Part shown: positions 8,985-18,403 of the stretch, piece after piece | How positions within the stretch are numbered: position 1 is the stretch's first letter | Layout of the letters: each line of letters begins with the position of its first letter | Source of the DNA: Bacteroidota bacterium | GTDB taxonomy: Bacteria > Bacteroidota > Ignavibacteria > Ignavibacteriales > Ignavibacteriaceae | Assembly: GCA_021824145.1 (NCBI GenBank) | Contig: JAKALM010000019.1 | Span: forward strand, 1-56,668 | Reading direction: 5' to 3' | Length of the DNA: 56,668 nt | Position numbers and translations under genes: made by a program | Notes under the pieces: model-generated | Database searches by the model: none | Told to the model about the DNA's origin: nothing | What the model saw: the letters and a program-made list of their open reading frames with translations, nothing else

Positions 8985-11651
8985 TTATAAATAAATTGGA
9001 TTTGGTTTTTCTGGATCTATTTCAAAATCCTTGATTGCTTTTTCAACCACACTATTTTTAATTTTATTTTCAATAGCAAGCGCATGAAGAGTAGCAACAA
9101 CTATATGCTTAGCATCCACTTCAAAGAAATCGCGCAATCCAGTTCTACCTTCGCTTCTTCCAAATCCATCAGTTCCAAGACTAACAAGCGGACGTGGAAA
9201 CCATTTCGCAATTGAGTCTGGTAATGCTTTTACGTAATCTGAAGCAGCTACAAAAACACCTTCCTCATCTTTTAACATTTTTGTAATGTAAGGAATTTTT
9301 GCCGTATCTGCGGGGTGAAGCATATTCCACCTATCAATATCAAGGCCATCTTTTCGAAGTTCTTTATAGCTTGTAACGCTCCAAACGTCCGTAGCTATTT
9401 TAAAATCATCTTCAAGAACTGTTTGTGCTTTTAAAACTTCGTTAAGAATTGTTCCGCTTCCGAAAAGCTGTGCTTTAAGTTTTAATGTTTTTTTGTTAGA
9501 TGCTTTAAATTTATACATCCCTTTCAAAATACCTTCTTGAACACCATTGGGCATCTGCGGCATTTCATAGTTTTCGTTCATTACAGTTAAGTAATAAAAA
9601 ACTTTTTCTTGTTCTTCATACATCCGTCTTATTCCGTCACGGATTATTACAGCAATTTCATAAGCAAAGGCTGGGTCATAAGCAACTAAATTTGGAACTG
9701 GATAAGCCATCAAATGGCTATTTCCATCTTGGTGCTGCAATCCTTCACCTGCAAGCGTTGTTCTTCCAGCAGTTCCTCCAACAAGAAATCCTTTGCAGCT
9801 CATATCACCTGCAGCCCAAATTAAATCTGCTGCTCTATTAAATCCAAACATTGAATAATAAACATAAAATGGAATCATATTTATTCCATGAGTTGCATAT
9901 GCAGTACCCGAAGCTATAAACGAAGACATAGCGCCTGCTTCTGTAATTCCTTCTTCTAGAATTTGGCCGTTAGTGGCTTCTTTATAATAAAGAAGAGTTT
10001 CTTTATCAACAGGTTCATATAATTGGCCAACATGTGAATAAATTCCAACAGCTCTGAACAGAGCTTCCATTCCAAAAGTTCTAGCTTCGTCAGGAATAAT
10101 TGGAACAATTAATTTTCCTATCTCTTTATCTCTTAAAAGTTTGGCAAGAATGCGTACAAAAACCATGGTTGTTGAAGCATCTTTACCTTCGGTTCCTTTA
10201 TAAAATTCTTCAAATATTTCTTCTGGCGGAGTTTTGAGTGGGCGAACTGAAGTTTTACGAGATGGGACATAGCCGCCTAAAGTTTTTCGTCTTTCTTTAA
10301 GATATTTAATCTCAGTACTATCATCAGAAGGCCGATAAAAAGGAGCTTGTGCAACTTCTTCATCAGAAATTGGAATTCCGAAGCGAGTTCTAAATTCTGC
10401 AAGTTCGTCTTCATTTAATTTCTTTTGTTGATGAGTTATGTTTTTTCCTTCGCCTGCTTCACCTAATCCGTATCCTTTAATTGTTTTTGCAAGAATTACT
10501 GTTGGTTGGCCTTTATGAGAAACAGCAGCTTTGTATGCAGCATAAACTTTTTCCGGGTCATGGCCGCCGCGCTTCATTTTTCTTAATTGTTCGTCAGTCA
10601 AATTTTCGAGCATCTTTTGTAAGTCTGGATCATTATTGCATAAATGCTGACGAATATATTGGCCGCTTTCTACTGAATATTTTTGATATTGTCCGTCAAC
10701 AATTTCGCCCAATCGCTTAACCATTTTTCCTTCAATATCTTTTGCAAAAACGGGGTCCCAATCACTTCCCCAAACTACTTTAATTACATTCCATCCAGTA
10801 CCGCGAAAGATAGCTTCAAGTTCTTGAATTATTTTTCCATTTCCTCTAACAGGCCCATCAAGGCGTTGCAAGTTGCAATTAATAACAAAAATTAAATTAT
10901 CAAGTTTTTCTCTTGCTGCAAGACTGATTGCGCCTAAAGCTTCAGGTTCATCAGTTTCACCATCTCCAAGAAATGCCCAAACTTTACTCCCGTTCATTTT
11001 CTTTAATCCGCGATCTTCTAGATAACGATTGAATCTTGCTTGGTAAATTGCCATGATAGGTCCAAGTCCCATTGATACAGTTGGAAATTCCCAGAAGTTT
11101 GGCATAAGCCATGGATGCGGATAAGATGAAAGTCCGGCTCCCGATTTAGATTCTCTACGGAAGTTTTCCATTTGCTCTTTTGTTATTCTTCCTTCAAGAA
11201 ATGCTCTTGCATAAAAACCCGGAGAAGCATGGCCTTGAAAATAAATTTGGTCGCCATCATAATCTTCACCTTTGCCTCTGAAGAAATGATTAAAAGCAAT
11301 TTCATAAAGCGTAGCCGCAGAAGCAAAAGTTGAAATATGCCCGCCTATGCCATGTTCAATTTTATTTGCTTTTACAACCATAGCCATAGCATTCCAGCGT
11401 ATAAGACTCTTAATCCTTCTTTCAATTTCTCTATCTCCGGGGAATGGAGGCTGCATTTCTCTTGGAATAGTATTTATATATGGTGTGTTTGCAGAAAATG
11501 GAATTTGTACGCCATCCTTATGTGCTCTTATTTGAAGTTCTTGCAATAATTCTTTTACTCTTTCTGGACCGCCGTGCTCTAAAACGTAATCAAGCGAATA
11601 TAACCATTCTCTAGTTTCTATGTCTAATTCATTTTGTTTATCGTTGTTCAT
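8985..11651 (-). CDS. aceE: pyruvate dehydrogenase E1, homodimeric type
   Basis: Thiamine-diphosphate enzyme that decarboxylates pyruvate and acetylates the E2 lipoyl groups. 888 residues, as in E. coli AceE, and unlike the split alpha/beta E1 of many bacteria. The cofactor motif starts GDGETDEPE (229-237) and reaches INCNLQRLDG about 28 residues later; GIGGHISTFAS (101-111) is the conserved substrate-side loop. First gene of the minus-strand aceE-aceF-lpdA operon. The ATG is preceded by GGAGTGAGGAAATTTTAA. A 307-base gene-free region upstream likely carries the promoter and any regulatory site. Makes acetyl-CoA under respiratory conditions. Confidence 0.96.
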   Translation of the reverse strand: MNNDKQNELDIETREWLYSLDYVLEHGGPERVKELLQELQIRAHKDGVQIPFSANTPYINTIPREMQPPFPGDREIERRIKSLIRWNAMAMVVKANKIEHGIGGHISTFASAATLYEIAFNHFFRGKGEDYDGDQIYFQGHASPGFYARAFLEGRITKEQMENFRRESKSGAGLSSYPHPWLMPNFWEFPTVSMGLGPIMAIYQARFNRYLEDRGLKKMNGSKVWAFLGDGETDEPEALGAISLAAREKLDNLIFVINCNLQRLDGPVRGNGKIIQELEAIFRGTGWNVIKVVWGSDWDPVFAKDIEGKMVKRLGEIVDGQYQKYSVESGQYIRQHLCNNDPDLQKMLENLTDEQLRKMKRGGHDPEKVYAAYKAAVSHKGQPTVILAKTIKGYGLGEAGEGKNITHQQKKLNEDELAEFRTRFGIPISDEEVAQAPFYRPSDDSTEIKYLKERRKTLGGYVPSRKTSVRPLKTPPEEIFEEFYKGTEGKDASTTMVFVRILAKLLRDKEIGKLIVPIIPDEARTFGMEALFRAVGIYSHVGQLYEPVDKETLLYYKEATNGQILEEGITEAGAMSSFIASGTAYATHGINMIPFYVYYSMFGFNRAADLIWAAGDMSCKGFLVGGTAGRTTLAGEGLQHQDGNSHLMAYPVPNLVAYDPAFAYEIAVIIRDGIRRMYEEQEKVFYYLTVMNENYEMPQMPNGVQEGILKGMYKFKASNKKTLKLKAQLFGSGTILNEVLKAQTVLEDDFKIATDVWSVTSYKELRKDGLDIDRWNMLHPADTAKIPYITKMLKDEEGVFVAASDYVKALPDSIAKWFPRPLVSLGTDGFGRSEGRTGLRDFFEVDAKHIVVATLHALAIENKIKNSVVEKAIKDFEIDPEKPNPIYL

Positions 11652-11958
11652 TTAAAATTTCCTCACTCCATTTTATCAATTGCTGAAAAAGTTTTGATAA
11701 TTTATATTTTTAATTTCAGATATAATACCTGAAAATGAATTTTATGAAAATTAAAGAACTAGAAATTAATCTCAATTCCTAATGTTTTATTTATTATGAT
11801 ATCAAGCCTTTAATAGGCTGAACGGGCAAGTGTTATCCGTAATTTTAGCAATTCAAAATAATTGTTTTGGCTTTGAAATACAAGAAAATGCACTTTTATA
11901 ATTGATTTAAGTGATTTAGAAATCAAATACTTGATTTAAGAAATACAGCAATTAGATT
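11652..11958. other. gene-free leader upstream of aceE
   Basis: This 307-base stretch has no convincing reading frame on either strand. It contains two small dyads, TTTCAG-N9-CTGAAA (11714-11734) and AGCCT-N5-AGGCT (11805-11819), either of which could be an operator or weak hairpin. No good TAnnTTTG box was found. It presumably holds the pyruvate dehydrogenase promoter and the 3' end signals of the hydrolase transcript that enters from upstream on the same strand. Confidence 0.4.
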
Positions 11959-12810
11959 TTAGTGTGTATCAGTTTTCAGATATTTATCTAACCAAAATCT
12001 TCTTAATTCATCAACCTCTTTTCTATGATTTTTTAAGAAATGATCGCCGCCTTCAAAAATTATAAGCCGGTGTGAAATTTTTAATTCAACCATTTTTTTT
12101 GCCATCTCAATCGATTGCAATGGAGAAACTGTTTTGTCGCTTCCTCCATGAATAATTAAATAAGGAATATGAGGAAGTTTATCAACAAAATTCATAATTG
12201 TTCTTTTTTGTAATTCTTCATCAAAATTTTTTCCGGTAATTAAATCTTTAAAAAGTATTTTCTTTTCTGGATTTACAAGTACATACTGTTTTAAATTAGA
12301 AATTGCACCACTTAAAATTGCACATTTAAAATTCGGATTTTTAAGAAGAGCTAAATAAGTCATCATCCCACCGCGGCTCCAACCCTCAATTCCCCAAACT
12401 TTTTTACAAGCTTGTGGAATTTCATCTGCAAGTGGAATGAGATTTAGAATATCATTTACATCGTCTCCACCAAGTTGCTCTTTTCCTTCACTGCCAGCAT
12501 TTCCGCGGTATTGAGAAGCAAAAACTACATAACCCCAGCTTGCTAACTGACCATAAATTCCGCGAGCTGTAAATGTATCAATAGCACCTTCATCACGACT
12601 TCCACCGCGATTCCAAATTACACAAGGATATTTTTTACTTTCATCTACAGGCCGAGCAATATAACCCTTTACTTTTAATCCATCAGAAAGATAAGTTATT
12701 TTTTCAACTATTGTAGTTTCAAGAACATTTTTTCCCCATCCGCTAATAATCATTTTCTCTTGCTGAGGTGTTAATGAAATATTTTTTCTGTTTATTATTA
12801 ACGATTTCAT
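11959..12810 (-). CDS. alpha/beta hydrolase, prolyl-oligopeptidase (S9)-like
   Basis: 283 residues without a signal peptide, so probably cytoplasmic. The nucleophile elbow GWSRGGMM (serine near 145), the acid region HGGSDKTVSP and the terminal GGDHFLKNH histidine form a complete Ser-Asp-His triad. The segment VKGYIARPVDESKKYPCVIWNRGG is typical of dipeptidyl-peptidase/acyl-peptide hydrolase relatives lacking the beta-propeller. The substrate may be a small ester or peptide and cannot be fixed from sequence. Transcribed toward aceE but separated from it by 307 bases; divergent from the DUF192 gene. Confidence 0.85.
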   Translation of the reverse strand: MKSLIINRKNISLTPQQEKMIISGWGKNVLETTIVEKITYLSDGLKVKGYIARPVDESKKYPCVIWNRGGSRDEGAIDTFTARGIYGQLASWGYVVFASQYRGNAGSEGKEQLGGDDVNDILNLIPLADEIPQACKKVWGIEGWSRGGMMTYLALLKNPNFKCAILSGAISNLKQYVLVNPEKKILFKDLITGKNFDEELQKRTIMNFVDKLPHIPYLIIHGGSDKTVSPLQSIEMAKKMVELKISHRLIIFEGGDHFLKNHRKEVDELRRFWLDKYLKTDTH

Positions 12811-12943
12811 TTAAGTAAAGTTAAAATTTTTCTATTAATTAAAACAATATATGATTTAGAACAAATAAAATTTTCTCAAAAGACATTTAAAAACAAATAA
12901 ACTTTTGTAAGTTTAGATTCAAAAAAATATTAAATTAAAATTT

Positions 12944-13507
12944 ATGCCAAAGAAAAAAAATATTAAACCAGAAATAAAACCTGCAAATGAAAAAAAAAGC
13001 AGTAAAAGTTTAATTTGGAAAATTGCCCCAATAATTTTACTGGTTGCAGTTGCTGCCTATTTATTTTTACCTAATTTAACAACGAAAAATTCTGAGGATT
13101 CAGAATACGTGTTTAAAAAAGATGGAACTTTAACTTTTACAGATTCGCTTAATAATGTTAAAGCAAAAATTGATATTCAAATTGCTGCTACAGATTTCGA
13201 CCGCGAACTTGGACTTATGTATAGAAAACATATGGAGGAAAATCATGGAATGTTATTTATTTTTCCTCAAGAAAATGTTCAAAACTTTTGGATGCGTAAT
13301 ACTTTTATCCCGCTTGATATGATATTTGTAAATTCAAAAAATGAAATTGTAACAATTCAGCATGCCACTCAGACTCTTTCAGATCAAACTTATTCTTCAA
13401 CAGGTCCGGCACAATACGTTATTGAAGTGAATTTAAATTTTACAGATAAGTTTAATATAAAAGTTGGTGATAAAATAAACTGGTCAAGAAATAAACCAAG
13501 TGAATAA
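12944..13507 (+). CDS. DUF192 family exported protein
   Basis: 187 residues: a Lys-rich cytoplasmic start, one membrane helix (about 24-43) and a DUF192 domain (about 60-180). The family core is visible in the ELGLMYRKHM segment, the GMLFIFPQ turn, FWMRNTFIPLDMIFV, and the closing QYVIEVN strand. DUF192 proteins are small beta-rich proteins, usually periplasmic or anchored, with no agreed function. The gene ends 12 bases before the convergent gmhA gene, with no hairpin between them. Confidence 0.85.
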   Translation: MPKKKNIKPEIKPANEKKSSKSLIWKIAPIILLVAVAAYLFLPNLTTKNSEDSEYVFKKDGTLTFTDSLNNVKAKIDIQIAATDFDRELGLMYRKHMEENHGMLFIFPQENVQNFWMRNTFIPLDMIFVNSKNEIVTIQHATQTLSDQTYSSTGPAQYVIEVNLNFTDKFNIKVGDKINWSRNKPSE

Positions 13508-13519
13508 TTAAACTAATTT

Positions 13520-14107
13520 TTATTCATTGCCATAAAGTTCTAGCTCAGTAAGTTCACAAATAATGTGGGCAATAGTTATATGCCCTTCTTGAATTCGCTG
13601 AGTATTTGATGATGGAATAATGATTGGTAGATCAACAATTGATTTTAACTTTCCGCCGGTTCCGCCGAGGAATCCAATCGTCCTAATATTCTTTGTTTTT
13701 GCTTTTTCAACTGCTTTAATAACATTTGGAGAATTCCCGCTTGTTGAAATTGCAATAAGAACATCGCCGCTGTTTCCTAATCCTTCAACATTTCTGGCAA
13801 AAACATTTTCATAACCAATGTCGTTCCCGCCTGCAGTTAAATTGGAAGTGTCTGTTGTTAACGCAATTGCTGCAAGTGCTGGTCTATTAATTTTATGATT
13901 TAATCTAATCATTAATTCTGTAGCAATGTGCTGACAGTCTGCTGCGCTTCCGCCGTTGCCGCAAAGTAAAATTTTATTTTGTTTTTTATAAGCATCAACT
14001 AGAAATTCTACTGCTAATAGAATGTCATTAGAACATTCATTTTCAATTTTAATTTTTGTTTCTGAACTTTCTTTTAATGAATCGGTTATAAATTTCTTTT
14101 TATCCAA
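13520..14107 (-). CDS. gmhA: D-sedoheptulose 7-phosphate isomerase
   Basis: Converts sedoheptulose 7-phosphate to D-glycero-D-manno-heptose 7-phosphate, the first step to the ADP- or GDP-heptose used in lipopolysaccharide core or surface glycans. 195 residues with a SIS domain; GNGGSAADCQH (50-60) and ISTSGNSPNV are the sugar-phosphate loops, and QEGHITIAHIICE contains the conserved Glu/His active-site region. Start codon is TTG (14107), with GAGG five bases before it. Last gene of the minus-strand run tex-pcrB-gmhA, 38 bases after pcrB. Other heptose genes (hldE, gmhB) are not in the window. Confidence 0.9.
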   Translation of the reverse strand: MDKKKFITDSLKESSETKIKIENECSNDILLAVEFLVDAYKKQNKILLCGNGGSAADCQHIATELMIRLNHKINRPALAAIALTTDTSNLTAGGNDIGYENVFARNVEGLGNSGDVLIAISTSGNSPNVIKAVEKAKTKNIRTIGFLGGTGGKLKSIVDLPIIIPSSNTQRIQEGHITIAHIICELTELELYGNE

Positions 14108-14145
14108 ACTTGCCTCAAAAAATATTTTTATAAAACTAAATTTTA

Positions 14146-14901
14146 TTAAACTGAAATAGGAACTTTGAAATGAATTGCGTCAGCAAAATTTTTTATTAAA
14201 TTCCAATTATTTTCATTCTCAAAAAAATTTCCGGTGACAATTATATTTGCACCGTTGTTAACTTTTTCTTTTGCGTCTTGTGGAGTTTTTATTCCTCCAC
14301 CAACAATTATTGGGATATTACAATAATTAGAAACTGCATTAATCATTTCATTCGGTACAGATTGAGAAGCGCCGGAACCAGCCTCTAAATAAATTAATTT
14401 CATTCCTAAATATTGTGAAGCTAACGCAGTTGCTGCCGCTATTTCCGGTTTATTTCTTGGTATTGGTTTGCTTCCGCTTATATATTCCGCTGTTGTTACC
14501 GATCCCGATTCTACAATAATATATCCGGTAGAAATAGGTTCGATATTTTTCTTTTTTATCATTGGTGCTGCTAAAATATGCTTTCCAATTAAATGTTCGG
14601 GATTCCTTCCGCTCACAACAGAAAGAAATAGAATTGCATCCGCTGGTTGGTAAACTTGATTTACTTCTCCGGGAAAAATAATTACTGGAAGGTCTGTTGA
14701 ACTTTTAACTTTCTTTAGAAAATTCTCAAAATCTCCGTCGATTAATAAACTTCCGCCGACTAAAAAACCATCTACTCCGCTTACTTCACAGTACTTTACA
14801 AATTCAGTTAATTTATCATTAGATAATTTATCTGGATCTAGGAGAATTAAATATGCCGCTCCTTTTGAGGAAATGATTTTTAGAAGTAGCTCGTAAATCA
14901 T
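14146..14901 (-). CDS. pcrB: geranylgeranylglyceryl/heptaprenylglyceryl phosphate synthase (PcrB/GGGPS)
   Basis: Joins a polyprenyl diphosphate to glycerol 1-phosphate to form a prenyl ether, the committed step of archaeal ether lipids that also occurs in some Bacteroidota and Firmicutes. The 251-residue TIM barrel shows ILLDPDK (19-25) binding glycerol phosphate, YLEAGSGASQ with the conserved YxEAGSGA signature, and the phosphate-binding IIVGGGIKTP loop. The length fits the group II enzymes of Bacteroidota and many archaea rather than the shorter Bacillus PcrB. Lies between tex and gmhA on the same strand. Whether the organism makes ether lipids cannot be told from this window. Confidence 0.9.
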   Translation of the reverse strand: MIYELLLKIISSKGAAYLILLDPDKLSNDKLTEFVKYCEVSGVDGFLVGGSLLIDGDFENFLKKVKSSTDLPVIIFPGEVNQVYQPADAILFLSVVSGRNPEHLIGKHILAAPMIKKKNIEPISTGYIIVESGSVTTAEYISGSKPIPRNKPEIAAATALASQYLGMKLIYLEAGSGASQSVPNEMINAVSNYCNIPIIVGGGIKTPQDAKEKVNNGANIIVTGNFFENENNWNLIKNFADAIHFKVPISV

Positions 14902-14971
14902 ATTAAATTATATATGTTATAATGAAATATATAAATTTTTGTTTTATTAAAAAATTTCTCTTTTAAAACTT

Positions 14972-17161
14972 TTATGATTTCATGCTCAATGAAATTCTTT
15001 TCCTATCCAAATCTATTGAAATTATAGTTACATCAATTATATCCCCAACATTAATTACATCAAGAGGATTTTTAACATATTTGTTGGCAATTTGCGAAAT
15101 ATGAAGCAAACCATCTTGCTTAACGCCAATATCCACAAACGCACCAAAGTCTACTACGTTTCTAACCGTTCCTTTTAATTTCATTCCAACTTGCAAATCT
15201 TCCATTTTTAAAACATCACTTCGAAGGATTGGTTTTGGAATGTCTTCTCTTGGGTCGCGGCCAGGCTTTTTTAAATTCTCGATTATATCAATAAGAGTCG
15301 GTTCGCCAATTCCAATTTCTTCCGCTAATTTTTTTGTTCCTTTTTGTTTAATGAATAATCCAATCAGCGCACCGGATTCTTTTATATTAGTTATGGGTAA
15401 ATTGATTTTTTCTAAAAATTTTTCTGTTGCTTGATATGATTCTGGATGAATGAAAGTGTTGTCCAATGGATTTTCGCCATTGCGGATTTTTAAAAATCCT
15501 GCCGATTGTTCAAAAGCTTTTTCGCCAAGTCCAGAAAATTCAATTAACTCTTTTCTAGTTTTAAACTTTCCGATTTTCTCACGGTGCTTAACAATATTTC
15601 CAGCAATCCTTTTATTTAATCCTGAAACGTAAGTTAATAATGATTCTGAAGCTGTATTGACATCAACTCCAACATAGTTAACGCAACTTTCGACAACATC
15701 ATCTAATTTTTCAGCAAGAAGTTTTTGATCAACATCATGTTGATACAATCCAACACCAATTGATTTAGGGTCAATCTTTACCAGCTCTGCAAGCGGATCA
15801 AGCAGTCTTCTTCCGATTGATATATTGCCGCGTTGGCTTGCTTCTAAATCTGGAAATTCTTTTTTGGCAATCGCCGATGCTGAATAAACCGAAGCGCCGG
15901 CTTCATTAACAATAATGTATTGGCATTTTAATTTGTATTTTTTTATCAGCTCGGCTATAAAAAATTCTGTTTCTCTGCTTGCTGTTCCATTGCCAATTGA
16001 AATTACATCAACTTTATACTTGTTAATAAAATTTAAGACTGTTTTTTCTGCTTCTTCAATTTTATTTTGCGGTGGATGAGGATAAATTGTCGAGCCTTCA
16101 AGATATTTTCCTGTTTCATCAATTATTGCCACTTTAGAGCCGGAAACAAATCCAGGGTCTATTCCCATAATTATTTTACCAAGCAAAGGCGGCTGAAGCA
16201 AAAGTTGTTTCAGATTTGAAGCGAAAATTTCTATAGCATGAAGATCAGCTATTTCAGTTAAATGATTCCGAACTTCTTTTTCAATAGATGGAAAAATTAA
16301 TCGTGTAAATGAATCCTCTATTGTTTGATTAATAATTTCCATAAAAACAGATTCGGAATATTTTAAGAATTTTTTGTTAACCAACTTCAATACCGATGGT
16401 TCATCAAAGCTTAAACTTATTTTAAGTATTTTTTCTTTTTCTCCTCGATTTAATGCCAATGTCTGATATGGCTTTATTTTGGAAATATCAATTTTAAATT
16501 CATAATAAATTTGATAAATCTCTTTTTTGTCCTTCTCTTTTTGCTTTTCGCTTATTTGTTCATCTGATGATTTTTCTTTTGCTTTTTCAGAGTTAACAAC
16601 CGAAGTTTCTGATAAATATTCTCTCACAGCTTTTCTAACTTCGGCATCGTCACTTATCATTTCTGCAATTATGTCTTTTGCTCCTTGCAGCGCTTCCTCT
16701 ATTGAAGCAACGCCAAGTTCTTCATTAATAAATTCCGAAAGTTTTTCATCAAAATTCCCTTGATAATTTGGGTTTCGCAAAATAAAAATTGCAAGCGGCT
16801 CAAGTCCTTTTGCTTTAGCAATTGTGCCGCGAGTTTTTCTTTTAGGTTTGTAAGGAAGATAAAGGTCTTCTAACTCTTGCAGCTTTATGCATTCCATTAT
16901 TTTTGATTTTAATTCATCAGTTAGTTTACCTTGTTCTTCAATACTTTTTAAAATTGTTTCGCGGCGTTCTTCAAGAAGGATTAAATAATTTTTTCTATCT
17001 TCAATTTGTCTTAAAATGTCTTCATCTAATCCGCCAGTAGCTTCCTTCCGGTATCTTGCGATAAATGGAATTGTTGCATCTTCAAGAAATAATTTAATTA
17101 CAGAATCTACTTGTTCAATTTTAATTTTTAGTTCATTTGCGATAATTGCCGGAATATTCAT
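14972..17161 (-). CDS. tex: Tex family RNA-binding transcription accessory protein
   Basis: 729 residues, full length for the family. An N-terminal helical Tex_N region includes RYRKEATGGLDED and the YKPKRKTRGTIAKAKGLEPLA motif. A YqgF/RNase H-like domain begins MGIDPGFVSGSK (about 330), helix-hairpin-helix elements follow (about 500-565, ISIGRRLLDPLAELVKIDPK just before), and a C-terminal S1 domain (about 655-728) has VGMKLKGTVRNVVDFGAFVD. Tex binds nucleic acid and affects transcription; it is the bacterial relative of eukaryotic Spt6. First gene of the tex-pcrB-gmhA run; the gap to the divergent hydrolase upstream is 271 bases. Confidence 0.95.
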   Translation of the reverse strand: MNIPAIIANELKIKIEQVDSVIKLFLEDATIPFIARYRKEATGGLDEDILRQIEDRKNYLILLEERRETILKSIEEQGKLTDELKSKIMECIKLQELEDLYLPYKPKRKTRGTIAKAKGLEPLAIFILRNPNYQGNFDEKLSEFINEELGVASIEEALQGAKDIIAEMISDDAEVRKAVREYLSETSVVNSEKAKEKSSDEQISEKQKEKDKKEIYQIYYEFKIDISKIKPYQTLALNRGEKEKILKISLSFDEPSVLKLVNKKFLKYSESVFMEIINQTIEDSFTRLIFPSIEKEVRNHLTEIADLHAIEIFASNLKQLLLQPPLLGKIIMGIDPGFVSGSKVAIIDETGKYLEGSTIYPHPPQNKIEEAEKTVLNFINKYKVDVISIGNGTASRETEFFIAELIKKYKLKCQYIIVNEAGASVYSASAIAKKEFPDLEASQRGNISIGRRLLDPLAELVKIDPKSIGVGLYQHDVDQKLLAEKLDDVVESCVNYVGVDVNTASESLLTYVSGLNKRIAGNIVKHREKIGKFKTRKELIEFSGLGEKAFEQSAGFLKIRNGENPLDNTFIHPESYQATEKFLEKINLPITNIKESGALIGLFIKQKGTKKLAEEIGIGEPTLIDIIENLKKPGRDPREDIPKPILRSDVLKMEDLQVGMKLKGTVRNVVDFGAFVDIGVKQDGLLHISQIANKYVKNPLDVINVGDIIDVTIISIDLDRKRISLSMKS

Positions 17162-17432
17162 GATTCACTTGAAGTTAATTAAACAATAAATAATTAAAGG
17201 TTTCAAAGAAAAAGCAAAGAAATTAATATTTCAACTTGATATTAAACTAAATTTTTGCAAAAGAGATTTTTTATCGAATAAATTTTAGAGAATTTTGTAA
17301 GCAAGGGTTATTTATCTCACAAAAAAATAATCAAAAGCATTTTCATGTTGAAATAAATTATCTGGTCAGATATTATACCAAATATAATCTTAAACTTTTC
17401 TAAAAATCATTTAAATAATCCCGGAGGAATTT

Positions 17433-18221
17433 ATGAGAAAATTACCGAATATTATTCTTACATTTTTCTTTTTTATTTCAATTATAAATTTGGTAAACGC
17501 GGAAACAATAATTAAATCAGAAAAAGCTTATTCAATAAAAGCTACAACAGTAAAATATGTAAGCGGAAATGATACGGTAAGCGCTTATTTGGCTGTTCCC
17601 AAGGGTAAAGGGAAATTTCCCGCATTAATTGTAATTCATGAATGGTGGGGACTAACTCCATGGATGAAAGGCAATACCGAAACATTTGCAAAAAAAGGTT
17701 ATGTTGCGTTGGCGATCGATCTTTATCACGGCAAAGTTACATCCGACCCCAAGGTTGCTGGAGAACTTGCACAAAGTTTGCCAATGGAAAGAGCAATTAC
17801 AGATTTAAAATCAGCATATTCATTTCTAAAGAACTTGTCGGAAGTAAATACAAAAAAAATCGGATCAATTGGCTGGTGCTTCGGCGGAGGATTTTCATTT
17901 CAATGTGCTCTAAATCTTCCGGGACTTAAAACCTGCGTAGTTAATTATGGGAAATTATCTTCAGACGAAAATCAAATTAAAAATATTCATTGTCCTATTC
18001 TTTGTGTTTTTGGAAATGAAGACAAAGCCTTTCCTCCGGCAACTGTAAATGCGTTTGATAAAGCAGCAAAAGCTGTTGGATTAAATGTGGAAGTAAAGTT
18101 TTATCCTGGTGTAGGGCATGCATTTATGAATCCTGGGAATAAAATTGGCTATAAAAAAGAAATTGCTGATGAGGCTTGGAAAGATATTTACTCATTTCTT
18201 GATAAGACCTTGAAAAAATAA
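17433..18221 (+). CDS. dienelactone hydrolase family protein, exported
   Basis: 262 residues. A signal peptide (about 1-23, cleavage near VNAE) sends it to the periplasm. The dienelactone hydrolase fold has the nucleophile motif GWCFGGG with C149, the acid in GNEDKAF (D197) and the histidine in GVGHAF (H229), giving the Cys-Asp-His triad of the family; HEWWGLTPW is also characteristic. Start chosen because GGAGGAATTT precedes the ATG. Classical members open dienelactones in chlorocatechol breakdown, but no such pathway is present, so a general lactone or ester hydrolase role is more likely. Confidence 0.9.
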   Translation: MRKLPNIILTFFFFISIINLVNAETIIKSEKAYSIKATTVKYVSGNDTVSAYLAVPKGKGKFPALIVIHEWWGLTPWMKGNTETFAKKGYVALAIDLYHGKVTSDPKVAGELAQSLPMERAITDLKSAYSFLKNLSEVNTKKIGSIGWCFGGGFSFQCALNLPGLKTCVVNYGKLSSDENQIKNIHCPILCVFGNEDKAFPPATVNAFDKAAKAVGLNVEVKFYPGVGHAFMNPGNKIGYKKEIADEAWKDIYSFLDKTLKK

Positions 18222-18229
18222 ATTTGAGC

Positions 18230-18258
18230 GAAACTCATTTTTAAAGTGAGTTTCACTT
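18230..18258 (+). terminator. possible terminator after the dienelactone hydrolase gene
   Basis: Eight-base stem GAAACTCA (18230-18237) / TGAGTTTC (18247-18254) with a 9-base loop, followed by a short T run. AT-rich and therefore weak, but correctly placed just after the stop codon. Confidence 0.45.
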
Positions 18259-18331
18259 TTAAAATTCTTATTTTTTCACTATTAAAGTTTTATTGTAATT
18301 AATTAAGTGAAGATTTAACTTCTTCTTTTTA

Positions 18332-18339
18332 TAACTTTG
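18332..18339 (+). promoter_or_regulatory. candidate -7 element of the gamma-lyase gene
   Basis: TAACTTTG fits the Bacteroidota -7 consensus TAnnTTTG exactly; I see no clear -33 box. If real, transcription would start near 18346, leaving only about 13 bases before the ATG at 18359 but about 58 before the ATG at 18404, which favours the downstream start. Confidence 0.3.
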
Positions 18340-18403
18340 CTCTGCATTTCCAAAAGAAATGGGGAGAAAAATAATCTACTCAAAAAGTAATAAGGGTTCC
18401 GTC

